Assembly (NCBI RefSeq): GCF_008329965.1
Contig: NZ_CP036150.1
Span: 1,364,001 to 1,428,000 of the forward strand
Direction of reading: 5' to 3'
Source: Oceanispirochaeta crateris
GTDB lineage: Bacteria > Spirochaetota > Spirochaetia > DSM-2461
Length of the DNA stretch: 64,000 nt
Positions 1 to 8,386 of the stretch are shown one piece after another. Position 1 is the stretch's first letter; every line of letters starts with the position of its first letter. Both the position numbers and the translations under genes were made by a program. A model generated the notes under the pieces. That model was not told where the DNA came from, did no database searches, and worked only from the letters and a program-made list of their open reading frames with translations.

Positions 1-384
1 GAGGACTCTTCCGGCAATAGCCAGATCCCGATCCAGCCATGTCGAAAAAATTGGCCCCCCCATCACTTCGACCCCCATGGTTAGCATTCCGGATTTATCA
101 TTCAAAACACCTTCCTTCAATCTGAAGGTAGGACTGTCTGTATGGGCTGTGACAATTCTGAAACAGCCCCCTGTCAAATCTAGATCCCCTGTGTGAAAAG
201 CAATGAGAGAACTGCTGTTTCGCACTATATAATAGCCACGTTGCGGCTTCAGTTCCCAATTGGTCGACTCATCCAGCGAGGTAAAACCGGCTTCTTCAAG
301 TTTTTTTACCGTCTCTGCCGTACCATGATAGGCTGTGGGAGATGAATTCAGAAAATCCAGGAGAGATTTGACAGTCTGATCCAT
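1..384 (-). CDS. apeB: M18 family aminopeptidase, N-terminal part (cut by window edge)
   Basis: The minus strand from an ATG at 384 reads open to the window edge, giving about 128 N-terminal residues. The start matches M18 (aspartyl) aminopeptidases: a Leu-Asp-Phe-Leu helix, SPTAYHGTAE, a YYIVRN strand and AHTDSP, whose His is a zinc ligand in this family. M18 enzymes are cytosolic dodecameric metallopeptidases that remove acidic N-terminal residues. The ATG lies 3 nt after the stop codon of the upstream BI-1 gene and has an AGAAGGGA ribosome binding site inside that gene's end, so the two are probably cotranscribed. The catalytic core is outside the window. Confidence 0.9.
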   Translation of the reverse strand, partial: MDQTVKSLLDFLNSSPTAYHGTAETVKKLEEAGFTSLDESTNWELKPQRGYYIVRNSSSLIAFHTGDLDLTGGCFRIVTAHTDSPTFRLKEGVLNDKSGMLTMGVEVMGGPIFSTWLDRDLAIAGRVL

Positions 385-387
385 TTA

Positions 388-1089
388 TTAGTCCCTTCTT
401 CCCATGAGTCTGAGAATAAAGAGAAACATATTTATAAAATCCAGATAGAGGATGAGAGCTCCCAATATGGAGAGTTTGACAAATTGTCCTTCATCTACGG
501 AATAAGACATACTGCGGCTCATATTCTTAATTTTTTGAGTATCATAGGCCGTCAATCCTGTAAAAAGAAGAACACCCACATAGGAGATAAGATAGGACAT
601 ACCGCTGCTTCTAAGAAACATATTAATCAGCGAAGCAATAATCAATCCTACGAGTCCCATCATCAAATAATGTCCCCAGCCGGAAAGATCTTTTTTTGTA
701 GTGACTGCCCAGATACTCATTGCCCCAAAAAGAGCCGCCGTGGAAACAAAGGCATTTGTGATGGTTCCCAGGTTATACATCAGAAAAATCGAAGACATGT
801 TGATGCCGTTCAAACTGGCATAGACCCCAAAGGTCGTAATGGCTGCGCCAACGGTCATGGTATTGATCTTGCTTGAGAGCCTAAACACGAGGACAAGTTG
901 TGCAATAATGAGGCCGAACATGAGGATCGGGTTAGTAAACACGATTCTGTAAAGACCGGTCACGAGGAAAGCCCTGGCGACAATAGCTGTAAGAAAAAGG
1001 CCTGCAGTCATCCATAGATAAACATTTTTTAATATTGTTCGATCCTGAGCTGTCTGTCGGCTGCCGGCACCGGTAAAAGTCTGGTTCAT
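388..1089 (-). CDS. Bax inhibitor-1 (BI-1/YccA, TMBIM) family membrane protein
   Basis: Predicted protein of 233 residues with about seven hydrophobic segments and the family's C-terminal pattern: a YDTQKIK motif followed by a final hydrophobic segment reading LYLDFINMFLFILR. Bacterial BI-1 relatives are inner-membrane proteins; some conduct Ca2+ pH-dependently (BsYetJ) or interact with the FtsH protease (YccA). The ATG at 1089 is chosen over an upstream in-frame start because GGAG sits 8 nt before it and the preceding residues look non-coding. It is followed directly by the M18 peptidase gene. Its substrate or partner cannot be told from sequence. Confidence 0.9.
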   Translation of the reverse strand: MNQTFTGAGSRQTAQDRTILKNVYLWMTAGLFLTAIVARAFLVTGLYRIVFTNPILMFGLIIAQLVLVFRLSSKINTMTVGAAITTFGVYASLNGINMSSIFLMYNLGTITNAFVSTAALFGAMSIWAVTTKKDLSGWGHYLMMGLVGLIIASLINMFLRSSGMSYLISYVGVLLFTGLTAYDTQKIKNMSRSMSYSVDEGQFVKLSILGALILYLDFINMFLFILRLMGRRD

Positions 1090-1198
1090 ATTGATCTCCT
1101 GTATCTTTAATAATGCTTTTGTAATTCTAAATACAATATAATAAAAGAAACACAATTACCAAAGGAAAGCAACAAATTGAATTGAATTTTCTGAAGTA

Positions 1199-1227
1199 TT
1201 GACAGAGTATTCAAAAAAGAGAATAAT
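1199..1227 (+). promoter_or_regulatory. Sigma-70-type promoter for the ABC transporter operon
   Basis: A perfect TTGACA (1199-1204), a 17-bp spacer and AATAAT (1222-1227) lie 41 bp before the start codon of the solute-binding protein gene. Transcription should start near 1234. An AGGAGA ribosome binding site follows at about 1258. Confidence 0.75.
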
Positions 1228-1268
1228 GGTCAAGTGTTTCTATCTATAAGAACATCAGGAGAAAAGAA

Positions 1269-2285
1269 ATGAAAAAAATTATGATGCTGTTCCTTTGCGT
1301 TTTCAGTCTATCCACATTTACATTTGCCTCTGGCCAGACCGAATCCGTCACATCATCTCAAGACGAGATGGCAAAACCAATTAAAATCGGAATCACAAAG
1401 ATTGTCGCTCATCCAGCACTAGATGCACTGGAACAAGGGGCCATGGAAGTCATTCTTGAAAGCTATCCAGATGCTCAGTTTGACCTGCAGAATGCCAACG
1501 GAGATATGAATACAGCCTCTTCTATAGCCCAGAAGTTTAAGGCCGACAAGGTAGATCTGGCCATTGGGATTGCAACACCAACGGCTCAGGCCCTGGCAAA
1601 TACTCTTAAAACAACACCGGTTCTTTACAGTGCGGTCACAGATCCTGTTGATGCAGGCCTGGTCGACAGCTATGACAAGGGAGGAGCCTATATTACAGGG
1701 ATTTCCGACATGACTCCTGTAAAAGATCAGATTGCCCTTCTAGCCTCTCTGACAGAAATAAAAACACTGGGGCATATCTACACCAGCAGCGAAGCCAATG
1801 CGGTGAGACTGGCAGAAATGGCTAAAGAGGCCTGTGAAGAACTGGGAATAGAGTTTGTTGAAACGACAGTAACCAATTCTGCCGAAGTCAAGCAGGCTGT
1901 TCTGTCAATTATAGGAAAAGTAGACGGGATCTATATCAGTACGGATAACACAGTTGTTTCTGCCCTGTCCGCAGTATCAGATGTGACAACAAGAGCCGGA
2001 ATACCCATTATGTCTGCCGATCCCAGTTCTGCTGAAGAAAATCAGATACTCATTGCCTGGGGATTTGATTACTATAAAATGGGACAAGCCGCCGGCCGTA
2101 TGGCTGTAGAAGTTCTGGGAGGAAAGAAAACAGCCGATATTCCCACTGGTTTTATGACAAGTGTAGAAGACATCGACCTAATGATCAATCTTGATCTTGC
2201 AGCGGAACTTGGAATTACCATACCTGCTGATCTTCAAGAAAAAGCAGCGACTCTGGTTAAAAACGGAGAAATCATCAAGCAATAA
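1269..2285 (+). CDS. ABC transporter substrate-binding protein (TrpX-like, PF04392 type)
   Basis: Exported solute-binding protein of 338 residues. A signal peptide (Lys-Lys, about 15 hydrophobic residues, then FASGQ) is followed by a two-lobed periplasmic binding fold; the start KIGITKIVAHPALDALEQG and the internal TPTAQALAN and YSAVTDPVDAGLV stretches are typical of the ABC_sub_bind family that includes the streptococcal tryptophan/tyrosine-binding TrpX. No lipobox Cys is seen, so it may be periplasmic or tethered differently. The permease and ATPase follow downstream, making a complete three-gene importer. An aromatic amino-acid substrate is only a family-based guess. Confidence 0.88.
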   Translation: MKKIMMLFLCVFSLSTFTFASGQTESVTSSQDEMAKPIKIGITKIVAHPALDALEQGAMEVILESYPDAQFDLQNANGDMNTASSIAQKFKADKVDLAIGIATPTAQALANTLKTTPVLYSAVTDPVDAGLVDSYDKGGAYITGISDMTPVKDQIALLASLTEIKTLGHIYTSSEANAVRLAEMAKEACEELGIEFVETTVTNSAEVKQAVLSIIGKVDGIYISTDNTVVSALSAVSDVTTRAGIPIMSADPSSAEENQILIAWGFDYYKMGQAAGRMAVEVLGGKKTADIPTGFMTSVEDIDLMINLDLAAELGITIPADLQEKAATLVKNGEIIKQ

Positions 2286-2320
2286 GCTTGCAATAAACTG
2301 CAATTTTCATCAAAAATAGA

Positions 2321-2370
2321 GGGTCTGCTCCTAGAGTACTAGTACTCACGGTTCAGCCCCTTATTTTTTT
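2321..2370 (+). terminator. Partial terminator or processing hairpin between binding-protein and permease genes
   Basis: A perfect 14-bp palindrome (GAGTACTAGTACTC, 2334-2347) is nested inside a second imperfect pair (GGGTCTG 2321-2327 with CAGCCCC 2354-2360) and is followed by TTATTTTTTT. Such hairpins commonly let the binding protein be made in excess over the membrane subunits by partial termination or by 3' end protection. Confidence 0.6.
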
Positions 2371-2394
2371 CCATTTTATTTAAAAGAGGTAATA

Positions 2395-3297
2395 ATGATT
2401 GAAGGGATTTTAGTTGAAGGTCTCATATTTGGTATTCTGGCTTTGGGTGTTTTTATAACCTTCAGAATCCTGGATTTTCCCGATCTGACTGTTGATGGAA
2501 GTTTTCCCCTGGGAGCCGTTACAGCAGGAAGCTGTTTGCAAGCAGGAATGCATCCTCTTCTGGCTCTCATCCTCGCATTTGTGGCCGGTGCAGCCGCGGG
2601 AACCGTGACCGCCGTTATTCATAATAAATTGAAGGTTCCCAATTTACTGGCTGGGATTCTGACAATGACCATGCTCTACTCCGTAAACATCCGGGTTTTG
2701 GGCAACAGAGCCAATCTTCCCCTCTTAAAGTTGCGCACCATCATTGACGACGTCATGGTTCTTTCAGAACCTCTTATGTCTTATACAATAGCCCTTTTAC
2801 TATTCTTTCTCATTGTCTTTTTTATGATTAAATTCCTCCTGGATATATTTTTCATGACTGATATGGGTCTATCCATGGGTGCCATGGGTAATAACGAGCA
2901 GATGATTATAACTCTGGGTGTGAATCCAGACACGATGAAGATCATTGGCCTGAGCCTTTCAAATGGCCTCGTTGGTCTCTCGGGAGCCCTATTTGCCCAG
3001 TACCAGGGGTTTGCCGATGTAAATCTGGGACAGGGTATTGTTGTTTCAGGTCTGGCCATGGTCATGCTGGGAGAATTCCTGATAAGATCAAACAAAATCT
3101 ATTTTCTTACTTTTCGTGTGCTCTTGGGTGCCATTCTATTCAAAGCCATTATGTTTTATGGCCGTTACTATGGATACTATATCCATTTAACACCTAACGA
3201 CCTCAAATTGATCACAGGTCTTCTCATCATTCTGTCTCTGACCATTTCAAAAATGAAGAATAGAGACTTACTCAAGCCATTCAGAGGTAAAAAATGA
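2395..3297 (+). CDS. ABC transporter permease (TrpY-like)
   Basis: Integral membrane permease of 300 residues with about eight to nine hydrophobic segments. The N-terminal half carries the motif ITFRILDFPDLTVDGSFPLG found in permeases paired with PF04392 binding proteins, a relative of the branched-chain/ribose permease group. It forms the channel of the importer whose binding protein is encoded just upstream. An AGAGGT ribosome binding site precedes the ATG. The last codons overlap the ATPase gene by 4 nt (ATGA), implying translational coupling. Confidence 0.9.
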   Translation: MIEGILVEGLIFGILALGVFITFRILDFPDLTVDGSFPLGAVTAGSCLQAGMHPLLALILAFVAGAAAGTVTAVIHNKLKVPNLLAGILTMTMLYSVNIRVLGNRANLPLLKLRTIIDDVMVLSEPLMSYTIALLLFFLIVFFMIKFLLDIFFMTDMGLSMGAMGNNEQMIITLGVNPDTMKIIGLSLSNGLVGLSGALFAQYQGFADVNLGQGIVVSGLAMVMLGEFLIRSNKIYFLTFRVLLGAILFKAIMFYGRYYGYYIHLTPNDLKLITGLLIILSLTISKMKNRDLLKPFRGKK

Positions 3298-4085
3298 TAG
3301 ACATTCAAAATCTCAATATGATCTTCGGAGAAGGTACTCCCAACAGAAATCACGTTTTAAAAGATGTGAACCTTAACGTTAAAAAGGGAGATTTTATCAC
3401 CATTGTTGGCTCAAATGGCGCCGGTAAAACAACCCTCTATAATGCCCTTTCAGGACATGATCCCGTCTTTTCCGGGAAGATTTCATTTAACGGTATTGAT
3501 GTAACATCCATGGCTGAATATAAAAGAGCCTCTTTTATCGGCAGAATCTTTCAAAACCCCCTCTTGGGAACAGCAGGCAATATGTCCATCGAAGACAATA
3601 TGGTCATTGCCGCTTACAAGGGAATCAAAAAAGTAAAAAGAACCCTGAATAAGAAAAAAAGAGATGAATTTATTACACTGCTGACCCGGCTAGAGATGGA
3701 CCTGGAAAACCGATTGAAAGACAATGTAGCCCTGCTCTCGGGTGGTCAAAGACAGGCTCTCACTCTGCTGATGATGGTAATGTCCCGTCCCGAGCTGATT
3801 CTTCTAGACGAACATACGGCAGCATTGGACCCCAGGAACGCCGCAAAAGTCATGGAGCTGACTCTTCAATTTATCCAGGAATACGATCTTACAGCCATGA
3901 TGATCACCCATAATATGCAGCATGCCATTGATTATGGAAACAGATTGATCATGATGGATAAGGGTGAAATTATCATGGATATTCAAGGTGAAGAAAAAGA
4001 TGGATTGACTGTGAAAGCTCTTGTCAAAAAGTTTCATCATATCCGAAAAGAGGAATTCCTCAATGATGAAGCCCTGTTAAGTTAA
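3294..4085 (+). CDS. ABC transporter ATP-binding protein (TrpZ-like)
   Basis: Cytoplasmic ATPase of 263 residues with Walker A GSNGAGKTT (39-47), a Q-loop at FQNP (86-89), the signature LSGGQ (148-152), Walker B LILLDE (168-173), D-loop ALD and the switch His in MITHNM. It energises the importer of the two preceding genes and overlaps the permease gene by 4 nt. After its stop a weak G/C hairpin (around 4104-4122) without a good T-tract precedes rpiB, so read-through into rpiB is possible. Confidence 0.93.
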   Translation: MIDIQNLNMIFGEGTPNRNHVLKDVNLNVKKGDFITIVGSNGAGKTTLYNALSGHDPVFSGKISFNGIDVTSMAEYKRASFIGRIFQNPLLGTAGNMSIEDNMVIAAYKGIKKVKRTLNKKKRDEFITLLTRLEMDLENRLKDNVALLSGGQRQALTLLMMVMSRPELILLDEHTAALDPRNAAKVMELTLQFIQEYDLTAMMITHNMQHAIDYGNRLIMMDKGEIIMDIQGEEKDGLTVKALVKKFHHIRKEEFLNDEALLS

Positions 4086-4144
4086 ATACTGCTGATGATT
4101 TTAGGGGATGTTCAAACACCCCAATCTTAAAACAGGAGAAGTAA

Positions 4145-4585
4145 ATGAAAAAAGTTGTAATTGCCAATGATCACGGTGCTGTGGAAATGAAAGATGAGAT
4201 TGTTAACTTTCTAAAGCAAAAGGGATTTGAAGTCAATGATCTGGGACTGGCTGAAGGAGAATCGGCTGATTATCCGGATATGGCAGAACTAGCCTGCAAA
4301 GAGTACCTCAAAGGAGGATATGAATTTGCTGTGGTGCTCTGTGGTACCGGTATTGGTATTTCCATCTCTGCAAATAAGATAAAAGGCATTCGTTGTGCCC
4401 TGGTACAAAACAGTTATGCTGCTGAAATGACCAAAAGGCACAACAATGCCAATGTCATTGCCTTTGGCGGAAGAGTGGACTACCCCGAAAAAGTGACTGA
4501 TATCCTCGAGGCCTATCTAAACGCAGAGTTTGAAGGTGGCAGACACGAACGGCGTGTTGAAAAGATAATGTCTTTAGAAAAATAA
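4145..4585 (+). CDS. rpiB: Ribose-5-phosphate isomerase B
   Basis: Protein of 146 residues, the usual RpiB/LacAB length. ANDHG near the N-terminus supplies the substrate-binding Asp9 and His10; VVLCGTGIG contains the catalytic base Cys66 and the phosphate-binding glycine turn; KIKGIRCAL is also conserved. The enzyme interconverts ribose-5-P and ribulose-5-P in the pentose phosphate pathway. An AGGAG ribosome binding site lies 5 nt before the start. It converges on deoD, whose product releases ribose-1-P from nucleosides, so the pair fits pentose salvage. An allose-6-P isomerase role cannot be excluded. Confidence 0.95.
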   Translation: MKKVVIANDHGAVEMKDEIVNFLKQKGFEVNDLGLAEGESADYPDMAELACKEYLKGGYEFAVVLCGTGIGISISANKIKGIRCALVQNSYAAEMTKRHNNANVIAFGGRVDYPEKVTDILEAYLNAEFEGGRHERRVEKIMSLEK

Positions 4586-4590
4586 CGATA

Positions 4591-4613
4591 CAGGGGCTGT
4601 AATCCAGCCCCTG
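4591..4613. terminator. Bidirectional terminator hairpin between rpiB and deoD
   Basis: A perfect 9-bp stem, CAGGGGCTG (4591-4599) and CAGCCCCTG (4605-4613), with a 5-nt loop sits between the convergent genes. The T-rich side (GTTATTTTTC) is on the minus strand, so it should work best for deoD; for rpiB the T-tract is poor. Confidence 0.7.
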
Positions 4614-4620
4614 AACAGTA

Positions 4621-5325
4621 TTAGTAAATTGCTGTTTCCAAGGCCAATTTCATCATCTGGGTAAATGTCTTTTCCCGCTCTTCCGAACTGGTGGCCTCAT
4701 GGGTAACAAGTGAGTCACTGACAGTCAGGATGGTCAGAGCTTCTATACCCTTCTTGGCCGCCAATGTATAAAGGGCAGCCGCTTCCATTTCCACAGCCAG
4801 CACATTATGGTTAGACCAGATTTTCCACTCTTCCGGATCGTCATTGTAAAAAATATCCGTTGAAAGAATATTACCGGCATGAAAATCAAGATTCAGGGCT
4901 TCAGCTGCCTTTACAGCCTTGGCAAAGAGGGAATAGCTGGCAGTAGGTGCAAAAGTCATGCCTCTGAAGGTGATATCATTGAGACTACTATTTGTTGATG
5001 CGCTCATTCCGAGAATGATGTCTCTTATCTTCACCTCTTCCCTTAGAGAACCGCAGGACCCGATCCGCATGATCCTTTTGACACCAAAATCATTGATCAA
5101 TTCATTCACATAAATACCAATGGATGGAATTCCCATTCCACTCCCCTGGATGGAAACTCTTTTCCCCTTATATAGACCTGTATAGCCATACATTCCCCGG
5201 ACTTCTGTATAACAGACGGCCTCTTCTAGAAATGTTTCGGCTATATATCTGGCTCTCAGCGGATCTCCAGGCATAAGAACCGTGTCTGCGATATCGCCCA
5301 CCCTGGCTCCAATATGTATACTCAT
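4621..5325 (-). CDS. deoD: Purine nucleoside phosphorylase, DeoD type
   Basis: Protein of 234 residues, matching hexameric bacterial PNPs. MPGDPLRA near the N-terminus binds phosphate, GSGMG and IGSCGSL form the ribose/phosphate site, AVEMEAAALY contains the Met-Glu pair contacting ribose, and TVSDSL holds the Asp that protonates the purine. It converts purine (deoxy)nucleosides and phosphate to base and (deoxy)ribose-1-P. An AAAGGAG ribosome binding site precedes the ATG. An AT-rich upstream stretch (5326-5400) should hold its promoter, but no single clear -35/-10 pair stands out. Confidence 0.95.
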   Translation of the reverse strand: MSIHIGARVGDIADTVLMPGDPLRARYIAETFLEEAVCYTEVRGMYGYTGLYKGKRVSIQGSGMGIPSIGIYVNELINDFGVKRIMRIGSCGSLREEVKIRDIILGMSASTNSSLNDITFRGMTFAPTASYSLFAKAVKAAEALNLDFHAGNILSTDIFYNDDPEEWKIWSNHNVLAVEMEAAALYTLAAKKGIEALTILTVSDSLVTHEATSSEEREKTFTQMMKLALETAIY

Positions 5326-5445
5326 TCATGACTCCTTTGTCCTAATTCTTAATATAAAACTATAAAATATTATCAATGATTTTAAAAGAACGTCCAGAAC
5401 AAATAAAGTAGATGAACTGAGAAGACAATGCCGGTTTAACTCTTA

Positions 5446-5474
5446 TTGACAGGCTAGATCATTTGGATTATTGT
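5446..5474 (+). promoter_or_regulatory. Promoter for tRNA-Arg
   Basis: TTGACA (5446-5451), 17-bp spacer, TATTGT (5469-5474). The predicted start near 5481 is 5 nt before the mature tRNA, as expected for a stable RNA promoter. Confidence 0.7.
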
Positions 5475-5485
5475 TCTTCCAACAA

Positions 5486-5559
5486 GGTCGATTAGCTCAT
5501 TTGGATAGAGCGCTTCCCTCCGGAGGAAGAGGTGGTGAGTTCGAATCTCGCATCGATCA
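5486..5559 (+). tRNA. tRNA-Arg (anticodon CCG)
   Basis: A 74-nt cloverleaf folds fully by eye: acceptor GGTCGAT/ATCGATC with one G-T pair and discriminator A; D stem GCTC/GAGC; anticodon stem CTTCC/GGAAG with loop CTCCGGA (anticodon CCG, reading CGG); T arm GTGAG-TTCGAAT-CTCGC. CCA is not encoded. It stands alone with its own promoter and a terminator 18 nt downstream. Confidence 0.95.
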
Positions 5560-5576
5560 TTTTGATTTTGTTGACA

Positions 5577-5605
5577 GGGTAGTTCATTAGAACTACCCTT
5601 TTTTT
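5577..5605 (+). terminator. Rho-independent terminator of tRNA-Arg, abutting the next start codon
   Basis: A perfect 9-bp stem, GGGTAGTTC (5577-5585) and GAACTACCC (5590-5598), with an ATTA loop is followed by seven T (5599-5605). The ATG of the next gene begins at 5606, immediately after the T-tract. Confidence 0.9.
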
Positions 5606-6193
5606 ATGAACTATCTGGCACACGCCTTCCTTTCACCCCCGAATGATGAAATTCTCATTGGTAATATGGCCTGTGATATGATCAGTCCGAAAGATTATAC
5701 CATGCTGACACCGGGCATAAGAGAGGGATTTGCATTGCATCACAGAATTGACAGAGCCACCGATGCCCATGAAGGGTTCAAGGAAATCCGATCCATTTTC
5801 AATGAGGATGGACACCCTTACGCCGGGGTTCTTGTAGATATAATTTGTGATCATTACCTGGCCTGTTTCTGGGATGAGTATAGTTCTGATTCTCTAGATT
5901 TATTTTCAAAGAGGGTTTATGGAGTACTCAAGGAAAAAGCAGACGACCTGCCTGGACACTTTCCCCGCCTTGCCTCTTCTATCCAAAAAGAAGATTGGTT
6001 TGGTCAATTCACGAAACTTGAAGGATTAAAATCGGGTCTATCACGTCTGACATACAGAACCAGCAGAAAACTTCCCATCGATAGAATAATGGACCTAGTT
6101 CTCCAAAAAAAAGAGGTTTTGGTACCGCCTTTTCATAGCTTGATGAAGAGTCTTTGCCATGAAATAGGCCCGGTTATTCAAGAGAGAGGATGA
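5606..6193 (+). CDS. Acyl carrier protein phosphodiesterase-like protein (AcpH/DUF479)
   Basis: Protein of 195 residues matching AcpH along its length: N-terminal MNYLAHAFLS, GNMACDM, GIREGFALHHRIDRATD, and CDHYLACFWDEY, supplying the His/Asp set of this HD-like hydrolase. AcpH removes the 4'-phosphopantetheine group from acyl carrier protein. The start is fixed by the conserved N-terminus, yet no Shine-Dalgarno exists: the ATG directly follows the T-tract of a terminator. A TTGACA at 5571-5576 with a poor -10 (TACCCT, 5594-5599) would place transcription start at the ATG itself, that is a leaderless mRNA. The 3' end overlaps a convergent lipoprotein gene by 20 bp. Confidence 0.85.
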   Translation: MNYLAHAFLSPPNDEILIGNMACDMISPKDYTMLTPGIREGFALHHRIDRATDAHEGFKEIRSIFNEDGHPYAGVLVDIICDHYLACFWDEYSSDSLDLFSKRVYGVLKEKADDLPGHFPRLASSIQKEDWFGQFTKLEGLKSGLSRLTYRTSRKLPIDRIMDLVLQKKEVLVPPFHSLMKSLCHEIGPVIQERG

Positions 6194-7205
6194 GAACATC
6201 ACTGTAATCGGCATATTCATCATACACAATCTGAGTGATACACAGCTTGCCCGATGAACTTAAATCCAACCCCTGAAATTGATAGGTATTTGAGGGTCCT
6301 TCATAGAAGATATGTTCTTCTCCGGCACTATTTACCGAGAGAATCTGCCACTGATCATCCCTTTTAACTGCCAGGAGGATTTCTTCTTTACCCAACCATT
6401 GAATACCGCCGATCTCCTGGTATTCATAAACCCCTTTTGCATCAAAATTAATATTCCCGTCAGTGTCAAAGATCTTAAAGGTTTGAGTCGTCCCCTCAGA
6501 GCTTTCAAGATTCTGACAGACTAGAAATTCACTGATTGTATCGGGGGATGACAAATCCCGATAGACATCAAGAGAATGGTAATAATTTCCTACTAAATCT
6601 CCCTGAGAGTCCAAAGAAAAGGTTCCAGACTCGAGGTCAATGACATGAGAAGAATCTGTTAAAAAATTATAATAGTAGAGCCTTTGAATGGCCGTATTGG
6701 AGAGCTCATCGTACTCTGTACCAAGATAGACGATCTGATCATCCCATGGATAGGTTAATGCTGTGATTGACAGAGAAGATGGATTGGGAACCATCTTGTT
6801 CTGGCTACCATCCAGTTGGAATGTCTGATGATCTGAAGTTCCAAAAACGAGGCGGATAATTTGAGACTCTTTTGATTCGTCAGTAGCCATATTCACAAGA
6901 GCCGTACTGCCATCATCACTAAGAGCTATATTTCTTATTTCCTGTACGGCAGGATTGAGAAACAGAATGATACGGTCTTCTTCATATCCCACAAGATTCT
7001 GTTTCGTAAGTATCCTTTTTTCAGATTTACGGGCTGTCCAGAAATTCTCATCAGAGGATAGAACGGGATTTGTAATGGATTCATCATAGGGAAGAATCAA
7101 CTGACCGACACTTCCCAGAATAAATGAGGATGAAAAGGATTCATCCGGTCTCTCGGAGCAGGATAACAAGAATCCTATGAATAGAAGCAATAGAAACTTT
7201 CTCAT
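6174..7205 (-). CDS. Lipoprotein of unknown function, probable beta-propeller
   Basis: Protein of 343 residues starting with a lipoprotein signal peptide ending LLSC, so Cys16 would be lipidated. The rest is beta-rich, with several repeats of a Trp/Tyr plus small-residue strand pattern such as IQWLGKEEILLAVKRDDQWQ, as in six- or seven-bladed propellers, but no named family is recognised. An AAGGAAAGG ribosome binding site precedes the ATG. It follows the methyltransferase gene by 43 bp and is probably cotranscribed with it; its end overlaps the convergent AcpH-like gene. Confidence 0.75.
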   Translation of the reverse strand: MRKFLLLLFIGFLLSCSERPDESFSSSFILGSVGQLILPYDESITNPVLSSDENFWTARKSEKRILTKQNLVGYEEDRIILFLNPAVQEIRNIALSDDGSTALVNMATDESKESQIIRLVFGTSDHQTFQLDGSQNKMVPNPSSLSITALTYPWDDQIVYLGTEYDELSNTAIQRLYYYNFLTDSSHVIDLESGTFSLDSQGDLVGNYYHSLDVYRDLSSPDTISEFLVCQNLESSEGTTQTFKIFDTDGNINFDAKGVYEYQEIGGIQWLGKEEILLAVKRDDQWQILSVNSAGEEHIFYEGPSNTYQFQGLDLSSSGKLCITQIVYDEYADYSDVLILSLE

Positions 7206-7248
7206 GAAACCTTTCCTTAATTTATTTTACCCCGATATAAGCCCTGCA

Positions 7249-8211
7249 TCAAGATTCTGCATATTTTGGAACGTACCCTGTGGCAAAGAATGTCTTCAAA
7301 CCCCTGTCGGGGAAGCGTCCCAAATATTCAGGCGGACAGGGAATATCCTCAATATTTGTAAAAGTTCCCGGGGTTTCAGCCTGAATCATATCCAGAAATT
7401 CCTTCTTCCCGAAATCAGATGCATTGAGACAAAACAGGACCGCTCCACCTTCTGCCAGAATCTGTTCAAGTCGCTGCATAAGCCTGGGATAATCTTTTTT
7501 ATACTGAAAACTACTTCCCTGCTGAGGAGGTGGATCCAATATGATTAAACTGTAGGGTCCCCTCTTTTTTATTTTACCAAAGGACTTGAAAATATCGTAA
7601 GCAAAAATTGCTAATTTTCGGGCATCCAGCTTATTGAGTTCATGGTTTTTTTTTCCTATATATAATGAATTTTTATTCATATCCCAGTTATCCACACGGG
7701 TGGCTCCACCCTTGAGAGCGGCCACCGAAAAAGAGCATGTATAGGCGAACAGGTTTAGTACTGGAAGGATGGCCTCCGATGGGAGGTCATATGCTGATTT
7801 TTCCATATACTCCCTCACCCTTTTTCTACCGTTCTTCATATCTGCGAAGAATCCTGGATTCTGACCCCGGTTTGTATGAACCTGATAGAATAATCCATTC
7901 TCTTCTACAAGAATTGTCTCTGGACAATCCTTACTCAAATACAGATTCTCAGCCTGGCCGGCCTGGCGGTATTGAATTCTGATACAGCATCCAGGATATT
8001 CCTTTTGGAATAATGTAATGAGCCTCTCAGACTCTTCTGTAGCCAAATCACGATAGGTGACGACAAAGAAAAATGACCCGAAACGGTCTATGAGAAGCTG
8101 TTCTAAACCAGGGATACTCCCGGATGGTCCGTTAAATATTTTTTCACATTCCAGATTATTCTCAATCCTGCGGGATGAGATGCTCTCCAGGAGCTGATTC
8201 CATTGATCCAT
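7249..8211 (-). CDS. Class I SAM-dependent methyltransferase (RlmI/RlmL-C type, PF10672)
   Basis: Protein of 320 residues with the SAM-binding motif NLFAYTCSFSVAALKGGA and the catalytic-loop motif LDPPPQQG, as in 23S rRNA m5C/m7G methyltransferases of the RlmI and RlmL C-terminal group; a conserved HTNRGQNPGFFADMKNGR block precedes them. The PUA domain of RlmI is absent. The likely role is base methylation of rRNA, but the exact position is unknown. Its start is 175 bp from the divergent GH2 gene. The downstream lipoprotein gene seems to share its transcript. Confidence 0.85.
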   Translation of the reverse strand: MDQWNQLLESISSRRIENNLECEKIFNGPSGSIPGLEQLLIDRFGSFFFVVTYRDLATEESERLITLFQKEYPGCCIRIQYRQAGQAENLYLSKDCPETILVEENGLFYQVHTNRGQNPGFFADMKNGRKRVREYMEKSAYDLPSEAILPVLNLFAYTCSFSVAALKGGATRVDNWDMNKNSLYIGKKNHELNKLDARKLAIFAYDIFKSFGKIKKRGPYSLIILDPPPQQGSSFQYKKDYPRLMQRLEQILAEGGAVLFCLNASDFGKKEFLDMIQAETPGTFTNIEDIPCPPEYLGRFPDRGLKTFFATGYVPKYAES

Positions 8212-8312
8212 GTCCTGATTCTCGGCAGATGACAGGATTAAATGTTTCTCTAATTTTAATTACACTGAGAAAAGATAGGGATGAACAGCCAAATGGGAGC
8301 TTTATAATTCCC

Positions 8313-8342
8313 TTGCTAAGGATCATAGACTCTTTCTATAAT
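8313..8342 (+). promoter_or_regulatory. Promoter of the GH2 glycosidase gene
   Basis: TTGCTA (8313-8318), an 18-bp spacer and a perfect TATAAT (8337-8342). Transcription should begin near 8349; AAGGAG lies 5 nt before the ATG at 8387. No clear operator repeat is seen in the 8212-8386 gap. Confidence 0.65.
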
Positions 8343-8386
8343 AAATATCAGAGTAGACAAAAGATCAGGGTTCATAAGGAGCGTTC

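Noticed and set aside
1269-1340. Lipobox in the TrpX-like binding protein
   Set aside because: The only nearby Cys lies within the hydrophobic core, not at the cleavage region; the FASGQ end fits ordinary signal peptide cleavage.
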